Shown here piece by piece: positions 3,947 to 5,244 of a stretch of DNA of 5,244 nt (its first letter is position 1; each line of letters starts with the position of its first letter). The DNA comes from an uncultured Clostridia bacterium. Lineage in GTDB: Bacteria; Bacillota; Clostridia; TANB77; CAG-508. The stretch covers positions 1 through 5,244 of the forward strand of contig CAKPLV010000077.1 in NCBI GenBank assembly GCA_934167735.1. Direction: 5' to 3'. The position numbers were made by a program, and so were the translations under genes. The notes beneath the pieces are model-generated. The model was not told the origin of the DNA and did no database searches. It saw only the letters and a program-made list of their open reading frames with translations.

Positions 3947-5244
3947 CTAATTTTCAAGACTTTTTAACATTTCTTGATATTTTTGTAATTTTTCTTTTTC
4001 TTCATTTATTTTAGCTTCTGGAGCTTTATTTATGAAGCCTGGATTTGATAGCATTTTTGTTGCTCTTTCAATTTCAGATAATATCTTTTTCTTTTCTTCT
4101 TCTTTTCTTTTCTTCTCTTCTTCTATATCAACTAATTCTTCAAATGGAATATATACTTCTATTCCACTGGTAATTACTGACATTGCATTTTGAGGAATAT
4201 TTTCTTTATTTTCTTGTATTGTTATTTTTTCACTTGTTCCAAGTTTTTTCAAGAATTTTTCTGATTTTTCTATTAAGTCTTTTTGAGATGTAGTAACAAA
4301 TATTAATTCTGATTTTTTTGATGGGTGTACATTTAAGTTTGCTCTTAAGTTACGTATACCTATTATTATTTCTTTTATTTGTTCTATTTGTTTTTCTTCA
4401 TCAACAAAATTCCATTCTGAATTGTATTTTGGATATTCTGAAATCATTATACTTTCATCTATATTATACAATTTTAAATAAATTTCTTCTGTTATAAATG
4501 GCATAATTGGATGTAATAATTTCAAACTTATTGTTAATACTGTGTTTAATACAACTTGTGCTATTTTTTTACTTTCAGATGTTTCTTCATATAGTCTTGG
4601 TTTAACCATTTCTATATACCAGTCACAGAATTCGTTCCATATGAAGTCATAGATTTTTTGAGTAGCTACCCCTAAGTCATAACTTTCTATATTTTCTCTA
4701 ACTTCTTTTACAAGAGTATTTATTTTAGATAAAATCCATTTATCTTCATATTCTAATTTTGAAATATCTATTTCTTCTATTTTAGGTAGTTCTTCATTTT
4801 CGTTTATGTTCATTAATACGAATTTTGCAGCATTCCATAATTTATTTGCAAAGTTTGATGCTTGATCTAATTTTTCTGGCATGTATTTTATGTCATTTCC
4901 TGGTGTAATTCCTAATATTAAAGAAAATCTTAATGCATCTGTGCTGTATTTATCAATTATTTCTAATGGATCTATACCATTTCCTAATGATTTTGACATT
5001 TTTCTGCCTTGACTATCTCTAACTATACCATGTATTAATATATCACTAAATGGTTTTTTCTTCATACATTCTAATCCTGAGAATATCATTCTTGCTACCC
5101 AAAAGAATATAATATCATATCCTGTTACTAATACATTTGTTGGATAAAACATTTCTAGTTCTTCTGTTTTATTTGGCCAACCTAATGTTGAGAATGGCCA
5201 TAATGCTGAACTAAACCATGTATCTAGCGAATCTTCATCTTGAT
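3947..5244 (-). CDS. valS: Valyl-tRNA synthetase, C-terminal 431 residues, 5' end beyond the right window edge
   Basis: ValRS charges tRNA-Val with valine in the cytoplasm and is essential. The frame is open through 5244, so the ATG at 5152 is an internal Met, not the start. The visible part begins QDEDSLDTWFSSALWPFS, the ValRS catalytic-domain signature after the editing domain. GYDIIFFWVARMIFSG follows at visible residues 41-56, and the KMSKS loop at 81-85 (4988-5002), in the context GRKMSKSLGNGIDP. The anticodon-binding helical domain spans about 165-270, with LLHPIMPFITEEIY at 242-255. The C-terminal tRNA-binding coiled-coil arm spans about 372-431, rich in Lys and Glu, and contains NPGFINKAPEAKINEEKEKL. 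The stop is TAG at 3947-3949. The HIGH motif and editing domain are outside the window. Total length in the family is about 880 residues, so roughly half is seen. Confidence 0.97.
   Translation of the reverse strand, partial: QDEDSLDTWFSSALWPFSTLGWPNKTEELEMFYPTNVLVTGYDIIFFWVARMIFSGLECMKKKPFSDILIHGIVRDSQGRKMSKSLGNGIDPLEIIDKYSTDALRFSLILGITPGNDIKYMPEKLDQASNFANKLWNAAKFVLMNINENEELPKIEEIDISKLEYEDKWILSKINTLVKEVRENIESYDLGVATQKIYDFIWNEFCDWYIEMVKPRLYEETSESKKIAQVVLNTVLTISLKLLHPIMPFITEEIYLKLYNIDESIMISEYPKYNSEWNFVDEEKQIEQIKEIIIGIRNLRANLNVHPSKKSELIFVTTSQKDLIEKSEKFLKKLGTSEKITIQENKENIPQNAMSVITSGIEVYIPFEELVDIEEEKKRKEEEKKKILSEIERATKMLSNPGFINKAPEAKINEEKEKLQKYQEMLKSLEN

Noticed and set aside
4080..4135. Purine-rich (on the minus strand) repeat-like tract in valS
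   Set aside because: It encodes the Lys/Glu-rich C-terminal coiled-coil arm of ValRS and needs no other explanation.
5150..5152. ATG at 5152 as the valS start
   Set aside because: The frame stays open to the window edge and the upstream 30 codons encode a conserved ValRS segment (DTWFSSALWPFS), so the gene simply continues off the window.

Overview
The window looks like chromosomal DNA from a low-GC, endospore-forming Bacillota, most likely a clostridium-like anaerobe. The main DNA is very AT-rich (about 28% GC in a hand-counted line of rho). It carries sporulation genes (yabP, yabQ) next to a divIC/ftsB-type division gene, an arrangement typical of sporulating Firmicutes. All protein families except one (806-1252) are recognisable from motifs.

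Layout, left to right. Positions 1-666 (minus, running off the left edge) hold the N-terminal half of a Y-family translesion DNA polymerase. Its promoter (687-715) overlaps a good LexA/SOS-box match (712-725). Positions 667-805 are a divergent promoter region. On the plus strand, a near-consensus extended -10 promoter (745-773), a perfect Shine-Dalgarno and a 148-codon gene (806-1252) form a self-contained unit closed by a terminator (1263-1294). This gene is about 42% GC, unlike everything around it, and I do not recognise its product. It is the most unusual object here. Positions 1293-2642 (minus) encode transcription termination factor Rho, convergent with the orphan gene and sharing its two-way terminator.

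Upstream of rho, positions 2764-3841 (minus) are a compact operon yabP-yabQ-divIC, read right to left and closed by a hairpin at 2733-2765. In Bacillus subtilis the same trio is expressed with sporulation and division functions: YabP and YabQ act in spore cortex/coat development and DivIC in the divisome. Further right, positions 3947-5244 (minus, running off the right edge) hold the C-terminal half of valyl-tRNA synthetase with its own terminator (about 3906-3939).

Except for the orphan unit, every gene is on the minus strand. The genes are ordinary housekeeping, sporulation and repair functions. The one accessory-looking element is the 745-1294 cassette, which has the form of a phage-type moron or another recently acquired single-gene insert. 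No tRNA, rRNA, CRISPR array, transposase or long repeat was seen. No stretch over 300 bases lacks a gene.
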